Of a stretch of DNA of 64,000 nucleotides, positions 63,963-64,000 are shown piece by piece (position 1 is the stretch's first letter; every line of letters begins with the position of its first letter). Where the stretch lies: the NCBI GenBank assembly GCA_017532025.1, contig JAFXJX010000058.1:1-64000 (forward strand), in the 5' to 3' direction. Below the pieces are notes generated by a model, which was not told the origin of the DNA, did no database searches, and worked only from the letters and a program-made list of their open reading frames with translations. The DNA is from Clostridia bacterium. GTDB lineage: Bacteria; Bacillota; Clostridia; Oscillospirales; CAG-272. Both the position numbers and the translations under genes were made by a program.

Positions 63963-64000
63963 GCAACTAATGTGTAAAGTTAGAAAAGAAAGGCAGATTC

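Overview
The window looks like a chromosomal segment of an uncultured, probably gut-associated, low-to-mid-GC Gram-positive of the class Clostridia. The evidence is AGGAGG-type ribosome binding sites almost everywhere, canonical sigma-A promoters with 16-18 bp spacers, a tetrahydrofolate riboswitch in front of folT, a sepF/yggT/divIVA division cluster, rpoB without rplJL directly upstream, and many XRE regulators and polysaccharide-active proteins. I saw no rRNA, CRISPR array, complete insertion sequence or prophage.

Layout. 1-700: a decayed GIY-YIG/T5orf172 gene facing a tRNA-Leu(UAG), separated by a long palindrome that also contains the tRNA CCA end. 700-3690 (minus): a BSP-type metallopeptidase, a Gfo/Idh/MocA dehydrogenase, a sugar isomerase-like TIM barrel and a small protein, with a near-perfect promoter upstream. 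3727-5750 (minus): THF riboswitch-folT-folC. 5850-12840 (plus): an ABC exporter, a DUF1015 protein, a GH125 mannosidase, a CotH-kinase lipoprotein and an FlK-like thioesterase. 12880-14360 (minus): a zinc-ribbon protein and a D-amino-acid transaminase. 14477-18014 (plus): a DUF951 protein and a large YfhO membrane protein. 18016-21295 (minus): an XRE regulator with an unusual hairpin-rich leader, a dispersed repeat and a cytoplasmic leucine-rich-repeat protein.

21320-29241 (minus): rpoB-rpoC behind a roughly 305-nt leader, divergent from rpsT. 29711-30530: an XRE regulator and a small partner. 30662-35819 (minus): ileS-lspA-RluA-type synthase-tatD. 35941-41616 (minus): queA-miaA-HlyD-like-yggS-sepF-yggT-divIVA, linking tRNA modification and cell division. 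41664-46648: a small conserved protein, a DUF4965-type secreted-enzyme homologue and a PTS IIC-IIA permease lacking IIB. 46650-47110: repeat-rich DNA. 47183-50918: an XRE regulator, an unknown protein, two NodB deacetylases and a small membrane protein. 51157-53890: HU and comEC. 53836-54340: a small XRE cassette between two 51-bp direct repeats. 54356-57563: a conserved nuclease-like protein, a frameshifted rqcH and a GNAT acetyltransferase.

57574-63526 holds the most unusual locus. Two tandem paralogues of about 950 residues each carry a signal peptide, GLUG-type repeats, a beta-rich middle and a C-terminal metallo-beta-lactamase domain with an intact THAHGDH motif. Each has its own strong promoter, its own terminator and a conserved SD-hairpin-start leader. 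The window ends with a broken glycosidase-like fragment and an outward-facing promoter.
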